Source: Muscardinus avellanarius
Taxonomy: Eukaryota; Chordata; Mammalia; Rodentia; Gliridae
Assembly (NCBI GenBank): GCA_963383645.1
Contig: OY726566.1
Coordinates: 91,820,029-91,884,028 of the forward strand
Reading direction: 5' to 3'
DNA: 64,000 nt
The translations under genes were made by a program, and so were the position numbers. The notes beneath the pieces were generated by a model. That model saw nothing but the letters and a program-made list of their open reading frames with translations. It had not been told where the DNA came from and searched no databases. Of this stretch, positions 1 to 12,900 are shown piece by piece; the first letter of the stretch is position 1, and each line of letters opens with the position of its first letter.

Positions 1-49
1 TCTGCCTCCCAAGCGTGGGGATTACAAGCGTGCGCCACCACGCCCGGTT
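1..49 (-). repeat. B1-dID SINE, partial (window edge)
   Basis: The sequence cctcccaagcgtggggatta and the following cgtgcgccaccacgcccgg are the reverse complement of the 5' B1-like head (gccgggcgtggtggcgcacg). The rest of the element is cut by the window edge. Confidence 0.85.
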
Positions 50-942
50 TTATATTTTGATCTTAAAGAAGGTTTCCAAGCTGTATGAGTCTCAGCCACA
101 TAAACCTAGACATGGCCCTGCTTCGAGGCCTCTTCTATACAGTGAAGAACCAGGAGGATGCTAACAGTCTGAGAATGTTATGAGTCAGTAAGTCCAATGC
201 TAGTCTCTGAGCATCTGGGCTCATAGAAGTGAGCCCAGAAAGAGGGTGACAGAGGCCAGAGCCAGGGCTGGAAGGCACAAGGCAAGAAGAATAGCACAGG
301 GGCAGAAAAGGGACACATAGTTAGGGACACTGCATGCAGACTGGGTGCCTCTGACTGGACATTGGCGAAGCTTGGACTTACTGCAGTGTGCACGCACACA
401 CTGGACAGGGTTGAGCTGACCTAAGCTCCCTCTTACTCAACTGCTCCCTTGGCTGACACATGTTCTGTCTGGAAGCCTACTTTGTGAGGGCAGAGCCTCC
501 ATGAAGGTTAGAAAAGCACGGAGGCCTTTGCAGGCTAAAATGGCACACTTAAATCACATCCATGAGAAGGCAGAGGTTAGGGCCTCCGGAGAGGCTCTCA
601 GGAAAAGGATGGGCCTGCCCGCTCCTGGAGCCTGACGCCTTGAAAATACATCAGCCCACAAACTGTACCAGAGGCGCCATGGCTGGCCATAGCCCCTCTC
701 ACCCTGCCTTGGGCACATGACCCTTTTCACAATAGGGCTGCAACTAGGTTCAGACACTTGCTGGCTTCCTGGTGGCCTCAGAACCCAGTGTGCTGCAGTG
801 TGGGTGTGAAGGGGCAGGGGGGCTGGACAGGGTGGGGGAAGCAAGTGGGCAGGAAGCCGGAGGGACTCATGGGTGTCAGGGAACCCGTGGAGCTGAGCCG
901 GTGTGGCTCTGGGAGGAGAGCCGGGGTGGGCGGGCGGCTCAC
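1..942 (-). other. PLXNA4: PLXNA4 intron following exon F (partial)
   Basis: Begins on the minus strand with the gtgagc donor next to exon F and continues past position 1. It holds the tail of a SINE at 1-49. The rest is unique, GC-rich intronic sequence in which I see no exon; the next plexin exon (expected to begin Tyr-Ser-Tyr-Glu) is not present. Confidence 0.8.
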
Positions 943-1143
943 CGAGGTGTTTTGGCACTGCACGCTGGAGCTGTTGAAGCGCAGGGCAGGTACCCTCTGC
1001 TCACTGCCCTGGATGTTCAGGATGCACTCGTAGCCACGCTGCCCCGACTGGGGCTGTGGGAGGTTCTTGGCCTTCAGTGTGATGGGTTTGATCACCTCCA
1101 CCGGCACCAGGATCTTCTCCACTCGCAGCAGCTGGGGGCAGTC
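943..1143 (-). CDS. PLXNA4: PLXNA4 coding exon F: start of second IPT/TIG domain
   Basis: A minus-strand exon of 201 bases, the only visible exon whose length is a multiple of three and which starts and ends in phase 0. It lies between a tgtccccag acceptor and a gtgagc donor. Its 67 codons read [56 protein letters not shown] and [11 protein letters not shown]. This covers the IPT/TIG domain after PSI2, with sequons NSS and NTS. The segment [21 protein letters not shown] distinguishes plexin-A4 from my recollection of plexin-A2 (which has a different strand here), so this exon gives the best support for the paralogue call. The following exon is not in the window. Because the exon is symmetric, skipping it would keep the frame. 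Confidence 0.97.
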
Positions 1144-1796
1144 CTGGGGACAGAGGGCATAGCTCAGGTTGGGCTGCAATGGCAAAGGGGCAGGGACCTT
1201 TCCAGACATCGCTCAGATGTTCACCCATTCCACAGACACATCCCAATGGCCATCTGTGTCCACCCTGGCACTGTGGGTAAGGACGGGGGTTGAGAAATCC
1301 CAGGTCTTGGGGTCACTGTCTTGAGGCCACTTCTCATGGGGCTGGCCCTGGCTTCAGCAGGTTCAAGACCTCCCTGTGCTCTCCATCCTCTGACACACCT
1401 GTGTTGACCCCCAGAACTCCTCCTCCCAGCAGTATGACCCTGCTGCCTGGATGTCCTATCCCACTGGGGACTAATGGCCTCTTTGCCAGACAAGTTCCAG
1501 GCAGCCATACATTGAGTCAGAGGAACTGCACAAGGTACAAAGCCCCACTGTGGCTCTGATTCTGGAACATGAATCTGACCACAGTTGGAGGGCCAGGAGT
1601 CTGAATTTGGGAATCTCTGGAATAGGCTCCAGTGACCTTTCTCATCCAGAGCCTCTGACTGGGCTCTGGAGATTACCTGGCCCCAAGGAAATGCCCCCTA
1701 GAGCAGATACACACTGAGCTGTTCCTGGATGCTAGCAACAGATATGCTCATCCCCAGAGTGACATGGGGCCCAGAGGACTTTCAGAAGTAGGGGGG

Positions 1797-2056
1797 AATG
1801 CCTGGCGTGGTGGCGCACGCTTGTAATCCTCGTGCTTGGGAGGCAGAGACAGGAGGATAATGCAGGTTTGAAGCCAGCAGTGCTGGTTTAAGAGACCCTG
1901 TTTTCAAATAAAAATATATAAAAAAATAGGTCTGGGAGTGTAGCCTGAAGGTAGATGGGCTTCCAGGAACCCCAGTACCAACCAACCAACCAACAAACAA
2001 ACAAACAAACACAGAAAAAGAAAAAAAAGCAAAGAAAAAAAAGAAAAAGAAGTAGG
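1797..2056 (+). repeat. B1-dID SINE, GCTGGTTTAAGAG subfamily
   Basis: Starts with tgcctggcgtggtggcgcac, has the B1-like left half, then an ID-type right half ending ccccagtaccaacc and an impure A/C-rich tail to about 2056. At 1871-1893 it carries the shortened aagccagc-ag-tgctggtttaag junction shared with copies at 31.9, 32.6 and 46.1 kb. Confidence 0.88.
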
Positions 2057-2987
2057 GGGGAAAATCACTGGGCATTCTTTTCCTGAGACAATAGCTCTGT
2101 TCAGCAGACTAGAGTGAGGGGAAGAATTCAGAGGAAGGAGGGTGGGCATTCTGCCCCATTGAGAGGTAGAGGCTGGTGTGTTGCCAGGTTCTCAGGAACT
2201 GGGAGAGTCAGTATTCTAGGACCGACTGGCATGGGCCAGAGCTAGGCCATCTTGACACTAGCAGAGCCTGGCCGGTCCCATTAGCTCTTGAGTTCCTTCC
2301 TCTGTGGCTCTGTCAGGGAAGGGATGTCAAGAAAGATGGCTTCTGGACAGGGTGACCATCCATAGCACAGCACCCAGGTCCCTTAGGGGCTCACTGCTGA
2401 TCTTGGCAGAGGCTGCTTTCCTCCACCCTACAGCTGGTCCCAGCAGTGAGACAGAAAGGAAGCTACGGGTAGATGCAGAGTGGAGGGATCCCAGGCAACT
2501 GTCCCCAGCTGTCACCCCGCAGTAAAGGTGAGCTCCTAGCTTCCTGTGTCACTACGCTGAACCCGCACTTGGAGGGGAAGACCTGGTTTGGCTGGAGTGC
2601 CAGCCCAGCTTCTGATGGCTACAGCTCCCTGAATAGATCCTCATTTGAAGACTCAACTTCCCCATCTGTCAGTTGGGTGGGACTCCCCAAGGTTCCATCC
2701 ATCTTAATTAGTCATGGTTCTAGGACTTGGGGTGGTTATCCCTCTGTCGCTTTTGGTCACGCAACAAGAAGAGAGGAGGAAAAAGAGGAAACATGGAAAT
2801 AGGAAACAGAAAGAGGGGCAAAGAAAGCATGAGGGAAACTAGGAGAAGGGGGGGGTCATAAAAATGAGACCACTGACCACTGAGGAGCCAGCAATGGGGC
2901 CTTGCTTGGGAGAGTGCCCAAGGCCCATCAAATGTCCTCCCTCCAGGATATCCACACCATTCCCTGAAGAACGGCTAGAAGGAGAGC

Positions 2988-3505
2988 AGTAGATCCAGCA
3001 GTTCCATTCCTGGGGGTGTACCCCAAAGAACCGAGGGCAGAGACTTGAGCAGATGCTTGTGCACCCATGTTCACAGCAGCATCATTCACAACAACCAAGA
3101 GATGGAAGCAACCCTGATGTCCAGAGAGAAACAAAAATACAGCAGATAGATACAATGGAATACCATCCAGCCTTAAAAAGGAAGGATATTCTGACACATG
3201 GAGGAAAATACTATGGCATGGCCAAGTACTGAGGACATATTGCTAAGTGGAATAAGCCAGACACAGAAAGGCAAGTACTGTGTGATTCAACATACACAAG
3301 GCATCTAGAGTAGTCAGACTCAGAGACAGAAAGGAATATGGTGGTCTCTCACAGGAGCAGGGAACAGGGAGTTGTTAATGGGCAGAGGTTTAGTTGGGAT
3401 CGAGGGGAGGTTTGCCCAACAATGTGAATGTCACTGAACTGTACCTTGAAAGCTGCTTAAGATGGTAGATTTTTATCCTTTGTGTGTTTTGTTATAATTA
3501 AAAAC
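2988..3505 (+). mobile_element. Old L1 (LINE-1) 3' fragment
   Basis: Contains the familiar L1M ORF2-end/3' UTR wording: attcctgggggtgtacccca, ttcacagcagcatcattcac, gaataccatccagccttaaa, gctaagtggaataagccaga. It is broken by stops and is a dead fragment. A SINE follows directly at its 3' end. Confidence 0.85.
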
Positions 3506-3513
3506 AATACCAA

Positions 3514-3770
3514 GCCAGCCATGATGATGGTGGTGCATGCCTGGAATCCCCGTACTTTGGGGCCTGAGACAGGAGGATCACAGGTTTGAGGACAGCCTCA
3601 GCAACTTAGTGAGGCACTCAGCAATTTCGACACTGTTTCAAAATAAAGTACGAAAAGGGTCTGGGGGTGTAGCTTGGAGATAGGATGCCCCTGGATTCCA
3701 TTCCCAGTACCAAAAAAGCAAATAAACAAGCAAGCAGTAACAATAAAAACAAAAAAAGAGGAGAAGCAGG
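3514..3770 (+). repeat. B1-dID SINE
   Basis: Head ccatgatgatggtggtgcat; middle gacagcctcagcaacttagt; right half gggtgtagcttggagatagg ending cattcccagtaccaaa; impure A-rich tail. Inserted at the 3' end of the preceding L1 fragment. Diverged, so an older copy. Confidence 0.88.
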
Positions 3771-5259
3771 GAGGCAGGCCAGCAGGGCAAGCAGACACCA
3801 CAGCAGCTTTGACCTTGACCTTGACCTGGCCCATATCTTCAAGGCTCTGAAGTTTCTGGAGACCTTGAGGTCTTCTATAGGGAGTGTTAGTTGCTACATC
3901 CTATGCCCCTCAGCTGTTCCCTGAGCCCCATGCTTTGTCAAGCTGAGAACATGGGACACAGAGATGAGAGGAGGGTTTGGGGGAAAAGGCTGAATGATGC
4001 TCGGGATTGAGGCAGGAGGTGTGTGATGATGAAGACTCAGGGTAGGAAGAGTGGGCAGTTCTCACAGCCACAGGAACCAGGCCATTTGCCCTGACTCTAT
4101 CCTCCCTCTGCTGAAGCCCTGAGCGGCCTGCCCACCAGGGAGCAGGGTCTCCAGGTGGAGAGACAGCCAGGAAGTGCTCCCTTCTGCCTCTGGCATCAAA
4201 TGTTGCCAGTCAGGATTGTGCATCAATGGGAAAGAGAATCCCGGAGTCCACTGACCAACCTCTAGTGAACCCCTTCTACTTCAAAAAAGAGAAACTGAGT
4301 CAGGGAGAGGAAAATCAGTGGCTCGGTGTGAGCAGGTAAGCTAGGAGCTGAAGAACTCAAGTGTCAATGGCTAGAGTCACCATCCCCTTCTTCCATCCTC
4401 TTCTTGGAGGATCAAGTTCCTACCTGGAGGCAGAACTGCCTGAGGATGGAGTGGTGGGTCAGCAAGGACGACCCTGGTCAGGAGTTGTGAGACCTTCCTA
4501 AGCTGGGATGGGTTGGGGGATGACTGTTTCCATACAGGACAGGAACAAGAGCAACAGCTCCTCAATTGTCTCCTGTTAGATTCTCAGTGAGGCTTGTTAT
4601 GAGTTCTCTAATGAGTCCCGATTAGCAGTGCCCCATAAAGGCCTAGTTTGCATATAAAAAGGTTGGTGGCTCTGAGAGTAAGTTCATTAATAATAATTGG
4701 AGAGGCCCAAGGCTGGGCTAGGCACATTTCCCTTTAATAGTGCTGCTGATTGACCTGTGGCCTCTTCTAATTGAAATGTAAAATGGCAATTTCCCCCTAG
4801 GCAACAAGGCATGAAGGGACCATGTCCACCACCCTGCCCCTTCCTGCCACTCCAACATCCCAGAGTCTGACCCGCCTCCTGCTGAGAGTCCAGGTGCAAA
4901 GCTACCTATGAATCTGAAAGTCGTGAGAACTGTCAGAGAGACCCCCACACTCCTCCACGACTGGACCTTAGGCCTTGCTTCATGGTGCAAAACCTCAGGT
5001 CTCCCAGATCTGGGTCTTCAACGTTTGAGGTTCCTCAACTGGATGGGGAGTCACGTAACTAGAGAGCAAAACTGTCTTTTGCTTGCTAGTTTCAGTATCT
5101 TGATAAGTACTCTTCACCTTGCTTAGCCTAACTGTAAATAAAGATTAAAATTCCTCCTCAAGGTACATTCTGGGAGATAAAAGGAATTAACACAATGAAA
5201 GTGCCTGGCACTGAGAGAACAAGCATTTAACAAATGTTTGTTCTTCTTTCGTCTTCCCC

Positions 5260-5860
5260 CAACTGCTCTACATTTTCACGTCATGTCCAAAGGACTTGGC
5301 TCCCTTGCTGCTGCCTCTACGCCATTTGCATAACTACCCCCAAAGTTCCCATTTTCAACCTTCTTATGTAGAGCCTGAAGAATTGCAACACCTCCAAGTG
5401 ACCCAAACATGAGGGGGACAGGAGGAAGGTACCAATTCTTGGCTACTGCTCCCCTAGTGGTGGCCCTCTCTCCTGAAGCTACCTGTTCCAGGTGTTCTGA
5501 GACAGGAGACCCACCAGCCAATCATGTGGCTCCTCAAATTGGGGGTCTGTGGGAACTCCTAATTTATATCTGGTTGGTCAGAAGTACAGGTGACAATATC
5601 AGACTCATGATTAGTGTCTGAACTGGGACAGTCCTGTGGGACTGAACCCTTTAACTTATGGGATCTGACCCTAACTCTAGGTAGATAGTGTCAGAATTAA
5701 ACCAAAATCTAGGTTACTCATTTGGTGGCTGCAGAGGATTGGGGAATTGCTTGACATGGGAAAAACGTCCACACATTTGGCGTCAGAAGTGTGAAGTATG
5801 GAGAACAGTTTGTGTTGCTTTTAGTACCAATGCTATTGTTAAACCAACAGATAACCTGGG
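5260..5860 (+). mobile_element. MLT2-type (ERVL) solo LTR fragment
   Basis: The stretch aatttatatctggttggtca, then cagaagtacaggtgacaata and actgggacagtcctgtggga followed by ctaggtagatagtgtcagaa, matches my recollection of MLT2/ERVL LTR sequence. No internal retroviral genes are seen. Ends are approximate. Confidence 0.6.
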
Positions 5861-5922
5861 ATACACCATCATATAATATTTTTGAAGCTCAGTTTTCTCA
5901 TCTCTACAGTGGAAATAACAGA

Positions 5923-6001
5923 TAACTTAAAGTGTGGTATTCAAAATACCAATCAACTGTATTAACTTAAAGTGTGGTATTCAAAAATACCAATCAACTG
6001 A
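5923..6001 (+). repeat. Direct tandem duplication, about 40 bp x 2
   Basis: Unit 5923-5962 is repeated at 5963-6001 with almost complete identity (one base length change in an A run). Each unit contains a small inverted repeat, ggtattcaaa(a)atacc. Confidence 0.9.
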
Positions 6002-8139
6002 ATGAGTGCTGGAGTGACTAGAGTTGTAGGGAACTTTGAAAGCTAAGCAGGCCTTCTGGAAGTGCCTATGTACCAACCAGTAGGAAAGTATTCTAATACT
6101 TGAATATTTTAATAATTGGTATGTTGTAACCTGGCATGGTCATATAGTTGGGTAGTGGCAGGCATGATGATTAACATTGTTAATTTTACACAATGGTTTA
6201 ATTCAGTGCATACTACACCGTCTCTATCATCTTACATATATTTTTCCATGGGCTATCTGATTCAGAGCACAATATAGATGGTCACCCCCAGATATCGGGG
6301 TGAAGATTAGGACTTCCCTCAGTGCCCACACTGATGAGGAGCACAATATTTTCATCCGATTATCTTACTTTTATCCACAGATGAGAGATTATCTACCCCC
6401 AAACAATGTGTTTCCTCTAAAACATACCACTTTTCTCCTTTCAACGAGGGCATTTTTCTGAACTATCACTTTCAGCTCTTGGAAGATGGAAAACACTTGT
6501 ATTTCACCTGATTATTTGAAGACAAATGAAAGCTGTAGGAATCAGTCTCCCCTGGAGGCTGTTCTGCCTGTGGCTACATTGTACAGTTGCAGGAATGGAC
6601 TGAGGGTGAGGCGGGACGGTGGCTTGAGCACAAGCAAACCTTTAATGGCGCAGCTTTTGGGAGGTGGTTTCAGCTGAGGCTGGGCCAACTGTTCAGCCCC
6701 ATGAATAATTTGGTCCCCATTTAAACTAACACAAAATAAAGATAGCACTGCTAATCACAGGGAGCAGGAACCCAGAGCAAAAGTCTGAAAGCAAGAGAGA
6801 TGCCTTTCCGTACACCATGTCCAGCATGTCAGTGGCTGCTTTATACAGAGGTTTCATTCCATATTTAAATAATTGAACAAGGACATAAAGAATGCTGCCT
6901 AGCTGGGACAGAAAAAGCTGCCTCCGGGGCTTGTGTCACTGGGGAGGGGGGGCTATAGGCTTGTGGATTTACAGTCTCCATTGTTTACAAGATGGGAGCT
7001 CTAATTCTTCTAGTTGTTATAGCAAAGTTGGGGAATGCAAAGCTCTAGGGGACATGAGGACTTGGAGGTAGCTAAGGAATAAGTGATTTACAGGTGACTT
7101 CTCCTCCCCCCATATCACCCAGCCTCCATCAATTCCAAAGACAAGTCAGCACTAGCCCTAACCCCCCGCCCCACCAAATTTCCATTCACCTTCTCAGACC
7201 CATGGTGCCCAATACAAAATGTAACGCATCATATATTTTCTTGCTGTTTCCCTGGTTTATAATGCCATTAGTGTGATCTACGATGGGCTGGGTTATGGAG
7301 AAAGCAAAGTAATAATATAGAAAGGAAATACCCATAACCCTAAGGGGGGAGGGAACATGAGGTTGATGGAAAGCACAGTTGTCTGAAGAAATGGCAACCC
7401 AGTAATTAAAAACCTGAAAGGGGGGCAGTGCATGGGCTGGAAGCAAGTTCCTAGACTGAATTTGACTTTGTTTTCCAAAGTAGGGTGAATAGCAAGGCAG
7501 CGGTGGTTTTGTACCCTTGGGTTGGAACCCAGGAATGGCTCCCCTACAGTTGGGGAGGCAGAAAGACTAATAAGGTGTTCTGGCCTAAGTTCCCTCCAAA
7601 GGCCAGAGGGGGGGGGAGGGTAAATTCTCTTGATCTGCCCCTGTCTTTGGACATGGGGTTTATTTCAGTACCAGGGGCAAAGCAGCAATCAGGGTCCTTC
7701 TGAAGCCCTAGAGTAAATTTGACCCTGAAGATGCCAGAATTTGCATTATCTGTCTTGTTCCAGAAGTCTTCTTGGGGATATTGGGATGGTAGGGGATGTT
7801 GGGAGAACCTTTCAAGCACAGCTTGGCATATCAAATAGAATTCATTTCATCTCTTCTGATCTTACAACTGTTCTCTGGAGTAAGCTTGCTTGTTGAACTT
7901 CAAGAGGAAAAGCCGTGGCTGGAAACCTCCTCTCTGAGCTGTACACCTGTATGCCAGATGTACATGACCTTTCTAGTAAAGCCCATCCAGCTGGTGCCCA
8001 GAGGATATGGTTTCAGTGGCAGCTCACTTTGCTTTTCAGTCTAGATGAGAACTAGCATCAAAATAGTCCACTGAGGACACATTCTTGTCAATAGATTTGT
8101 TTTGCCATGGAAGCTTATCTTTGTTCGTCAGGAAGCACC

Positions 8140-8345
8140 ATTACTCATTGGTGAGTACCTATAATCATAGTACTTGGGAGGATCAGACAGGAGGATGGTG
8201 GGTTTGAGACCAGCTGCAGCAACTAAGGGCAACTCTCAGCAACCTATGGAGATCCTGTTTCAAAAGAGAAAATCAAAAGGACTAGGGATGTAGCTTGGAG
8301 GTAGAATGGACTCAATTCTCAGTACCAAAAAACCAAAAAAACAAA

Positions 8346-8393
<48 letters not shown>

Positions 8394-8415
8394 AGAGAAG
8401 AGAAAAGAAAAACAA
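8140..8415 (+). repeat. B1-dID SINE with AAAG microsatellite tail
   Basis: A head lacking its first bases (gtgagtacctataatcatag), middle gagaccagctgcagcaacta, right half gggatgtagcttggaggtag ending ctcagtaccaaaaaacc. The A-tail has turned into about 13 AAAG units (8347-8395). Confidence 0.85.
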
Positions 8416-8589
8416 AGAATCACCATTACTAAGTGTGAGAGCCAGATGGAGAGGTTCGGGGCCCATGGAGATGCCCACTTTACTGCAGACAGTGCTTCCT
8501 CCTGCTCTGTTCTGATGCTGGGAGAACAGGCCCGAGCAGGAAGGCACTGCCAAACTATTCCAGTTTCACCTCATTTCTCCTCTCCCTTT

Positions 8590-8880
8590 TGTTTGGTACC
8601 CGGGCTCTGGCAGCCGATCTGAAGGTCCAAAGTTGTTATCACAATGCCGTCATTTGTTGAAATAAAATCAATCCTTGTAATTGGAATATCATTCCTACTA
8701 ATGACACATGTTATTGGGCACCCTACTTCTAATAATTATCATTATGCTTAAATACTTGCTATTCATGTAACAACAAAAATGATCCATCAGCTCCCCATTC
8801 CAGACCAATAACTTCGCCTGAACATGCTCTTTGTTCAGGAAAAAATATTAAAAAGTGTCATTTAATATGCTTGATGATAG
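8590..8880. promoter_or_regulatory. Candidate conserved non-coding block (AT-rich, TAAT-rich)
   Basis: A repeat-free stretch with many homeodomain-type cores (gtaattgg, ctaatgac, tctaataattat) and an inverted repeat ggaat-atc-attcc at 8683-8695. The composition resembles deeply conserved intronic enhancers of neural genes. This is inference only; conservation cannot be measured here. Confidence 0.3.
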
Positions 8881-9390
8881 TTGACAAAGCCAATGTTGAA
8901 AGTAGAAGGTGCACAGATGAAAGCATTCCTGGGGATACGAGATGGTGCCGCCAATGAAAAGCCACCTGGCAGCCTCTCTCCTAACAAAAGGACCCTGTCT
9001 GCATCCTCCCACCCCCGACTCAAAAGGTAGACGGAAGAGAGAAACAGGGGACTTCCAGAAGGATCCACTGAAGCCGGGGCTGTGGCCTGGATAGCCAGAG
9101 GAGTTGCAGACCCCAAGGCTGAGTGTGAGACACCCTATCAGGTACAGCTGGGAGAACGAAGCCTAGACTCCACACTCACCCTATCAGATCACTTCTCAGG
9201 TACTGATGGCTCTTAGGTGCTTTCCAGTTTGTTTCTGCTTACAATTATAGAAATTTGTAGATTGTGTGGACCAACTGCCTCATTTTATGCATTTCCAAAT
9301 ACAGACGTACAGATCTCATATACACCTTGAACCTCAGTGCCTTGCACATGGAAAATACTCAGGGTAATGAAGGAGGAACAGTTACATCAT

Positions 9391-9956
9391 AGCTGCTATA
9401 GTTTAGATCTGGGATGTCCCTCAAAGGTCATATATTGAAGGCTTATTTTCCAGTGTGGCACCACTTGGAAGTGGAGATGGAACTTTAATAGATACAGCCT
9501 CCTGGCAAGGTCATTGAGGGCATGATGAAGGAGAGTATTCTCTCTCCTTCTCCTTCTCCTTCTCCTTCTCCTTCTCCTTCTCCTTCTCCTTCTCCTTCTC
9601 CTTCTCCTTCTCCTTCTCCTTCTTCTTCTTCTTCTTCTTCCCTCCTCCTCCTCCTCCTCCTCCTCCTCCTCCTCCTCCTTCTCTTCTTCCTCCTTTTCCT
9701 CCTCCTCCTCCCTCTCCGTCTCCCTTTCCTTCTTTCCTTTCTCTCTCTCTCTCTCCAGCAGCCACCACAATGTGAGCGGTTTGTTTTACCACACGTTCCC
9801 TGCCATCATGTGCTAACTTGCCAGAAACCCAAAAGGAACAGGTCCATCCAACCATAGACTGACGCTATCCCAATCTGTGAGGCAAAATAAACCTGCCCTC
9901 TTTTAGGTTGATTTATCTCAGATATTTGCTATAATCGCTGAAAGCTGATTAACTCA
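9391..9956 (+). mobile_element. MaLR-type LTR interrupted by a large CT-rich microsatellite
   Basis: Left part tgctatagtttagatctggg, then atgtccctcaaaggtcatat; right part ccatcatgtgctaacttgcc, gtgaggcaaaataaacctgc, and the end ttgctataatcgctgaaagc tgattaactca. These are standard phrases of the rodent MaLR (ERVL-MaLR) LTR. No retroviral coding region is seen. Confidence 0.75.
9537..9756 (+). repeat. Compound CT-rich microsatellite (TTCTCC, TTC, CTC, CT)
   Basis: About 85 bases of (CTTCTC)n, then TTC and CTC trinucleotides and a terminal CT run, inside the MaLR LTR. Long Ser/Leu or Arg/Lys/Glu-only open frames across it in several frames are artefacts of the repeat. Confidence 0.97.
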
Positions 9957-12900
9957 CGAACAAAGCTTTGGAGTATCAGGCTGTGAAAATGTTATTTTCC
10001 TAGGGTAGAGAGAGGGCACTTGTCTCTGGGGGCTTCCACAAAAGTATCTCTTGATTGTATAGTTTTTTTTCCTTTTTATTATTCTTTATTCCTCCTATTA
10101 TCTTCACCCAGAAATAAAAACAAAACAAACCCAAAAGCAAATATGGGAAAATTACTATATTTCAATTAGCAGTCAAGGCCTTTGGTTTATTAAGATAGTG
10201 ACCTCTCTCCATTGACTCAAAATGGCTAGAGTTAGTCAATAGTTCACAGATATTCACTTAATTATTTCCCCCTTGGTACATTCATCAGGAAGATGAATGG
10301 TTACAGCCACATTAGGTGTTCAACGCTGGCTTCTCTTTTATGTTCACATTCAAAATGGCCCTGCTATTGAGATGGCCAGAATATAATCTTGGACCAGAAA
10401 TAAACCCTTAGAGCTTCCTCTCATAGAATAATAAACATCCAAGATAAAGAGGAATCAAGAATCATTCCACATGACAATGTGATAAGGGAGACATGGGTGA
10501 TTCCAACTTACCCTGGACCCTCTCACTGCAATGGTCTATCAGATTACCATAAGGTGTCCCATGGGAAATGGAAAAGATTGAAGGACAGCAATGGGTCCAT
10601 CTTCATGTCCCTCTATCAGCCATGCTCCCCCAGTACTGCTCCTTTCTTGGTGGCACTGGCATCAAATTCTCTGAAAGACTGAGTCCAGCAGTTCTTGCCA
10701 ATACCTGGCACAGAAGGGGTGTTGTGCTTGGCTGGAAGTCTCGGTACTCAAAGGCATCTTCCTCCTACAGGGATCCTTGCACTGTGCAGGGAAACCTGGC
10801 GGCTCTTGCTTTGTTCTCTTCTGGTTCTTTTTTACCTTCAGATGCAAGCTCTTTTTATATACTTAAAAGAAAGAAACTTGGGAAGAGAGGAGCAAACAAG
10901 AAAGAAAGAGCAGAAATTGCCAACCTCCTTCAAGATAATTAAATGATTAGAGGCCTTTGAAATCTATCAGATAGTTCAAATTCTTTTGGTTTCATTTTAG
11001 CTTTGGGCCTCACTGTACATAAAACTTTTGCCATATACACCAGTCTAGGAAGGTGGAGAGGGGCTGGGAACCATTTTGTCTTGTTTCCCATCAGGTTACC
11101 TGCAGATTTCAGATGGAAAGAACAAGAGGATGCTTCCGGGGGCCCTGTCCCCCACTTTGGGGGATCAACAAGCCTTTCTGCTGGGTTGATGAGAAGGTAC
11201 AGCCTTTCACCAGCTTTTCATGCCAAAGTTGTGCCTGCTGGATGACTGACTCACAGCTCTCCTATTAGCTTTAGATACATCGTCTTTGTAAAAGAGAAGC
11301 AGAACACTGACAAATACCTAGGAGATGCACACTCCTACTTAAATCCAAGACGTAACTATTTCCTTCCCTTTTCCTGATCTGAGGGCAGCCAGACTCCACT
11401 GCGGAGGGAGGGGGCCTACGTCAATGGCTTCTGCAGTCTCTTCTGGCTTCCATCTAAAACCCGCCAGGAACTTGCTAGAAGTTAAGGCAAAGTGGCTTCC
11501 AGCCTTGTTAGTGTTCCAGACTGGTGTATCAGGCAGGGGATTTGTGTGCAGAGAGGACCAAAGAAAAATGAAATTAAAAAGCAATGGACTATCTGGCGGA
11601 TTTTAAAGACCTAGAGTCATATAACTGTCTTGATGGAGATGTCAGATTTCTGCATTTTCTTTCTTGGTTGTTCCCCTTGCCCCCCACTCAGCTGGGATTA
11701 TTTTGTCTCCCAGACATCCTCACCACTCCTTACCTTACCTCAAAAGCGAGTCTCTCGGCTTACTCCCCAACTGGAGAAGTGCTCTGTGCTCAGGACCTGG
11801 GCAAAATGTGCTTGGAATTTTTGATGGCTGCACAGAATTTAGTCACATCCCACTGTGCCAGGGAACCAGTGTGGCAGGTGTGGGGATGGGGTGCATTGAC
11901 GTCTTTCCTCTCAGCTTCAGATGCAAAGTATCTCCCTCCTGACATTAAGAGTCTGCCCAAAGTTGGGTTTCTAGTGGAATACAAGTCTGGGTGAAGGGGG
12001 TGAGGGCTATGGTGGGCCTCTCTATATATTCAATGCCCTTCCTGTCCTCCAGTCTCTCTGCATCGAGACAGACTGTGGGGCTTGCCATGTGGTCAGGACA
12101 CCTGTGCAGGTGTGTGAAGGGGATCAGAAGGTAGCACTGCCCAGGCAGGGAAGCTGTGTGATGTTGCCAGAGAATCCAGTGGAATCCAACAGCACTGCAT
12201 ATATTTTATATTTAGTTTTCTATCTTTCCATTCTCAGTAACAACGTTATAGAGCACCCTCTCCATTGAGAATGAGGGGCCCCCAAACAGGAGTCACACAT
12301 GCTTGTAAGAAACACCACAATGTCTGAACAACGTACTTTTCGAAAGCGTACTTTTGCCTGCTGCCCTTGAGGTTTTTGCCCTCGAATTGGCACTCTAACA
12401 GAGGTAGCTGCATGGGCAGAAAGTATTTCTCTTTTGGCAATGAAGATTTTGCAAGGAGAAGAATAAACACAAGAAGGAAGGAGAAGACGACATTGTGGGT
12501 AGAATGCAGGTGAGGAGAAGACTCCAGGTAAGCAGTCTTCAACTTGGGTAGACCAGCAGACCCTCAGGAGGGCTTGCTAAAGCCCCCTCAGCTGCTATGG
12601 CTAGAGCAGGTGACCTGGCCTTTCTCCCAGGTCCTCAGGCTCCCCGTGGTCCTGAAGCGCACCTAACCATGGACTCTGGCTAATCTACAGACCGTTCACT
12701 CCCTCCTTCCTTCCTGTTCCTCACAGGTCCATTTTGGTATCTGTTCTTCCCTGTGACCAGTGCTGGGGAGAACAGCCAAGGAGCCTGTGCATAGTCCCAT
12801 TGTGTATATACAATTATTTTTAGGATATACCTCCCATTTCTCCAGAATTATTCTTACCTGGGTGGAGTGACCTGGAATGCCCTTTGTCTGTAACTGAACC

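Noticed and set aside
9396..9857. Long Arg/Lys/Glu- or Ser/Leu-rich open frames on both strands
   Set aside because: They are translations of the CT/GA microsatellite in the MaLR LTR.
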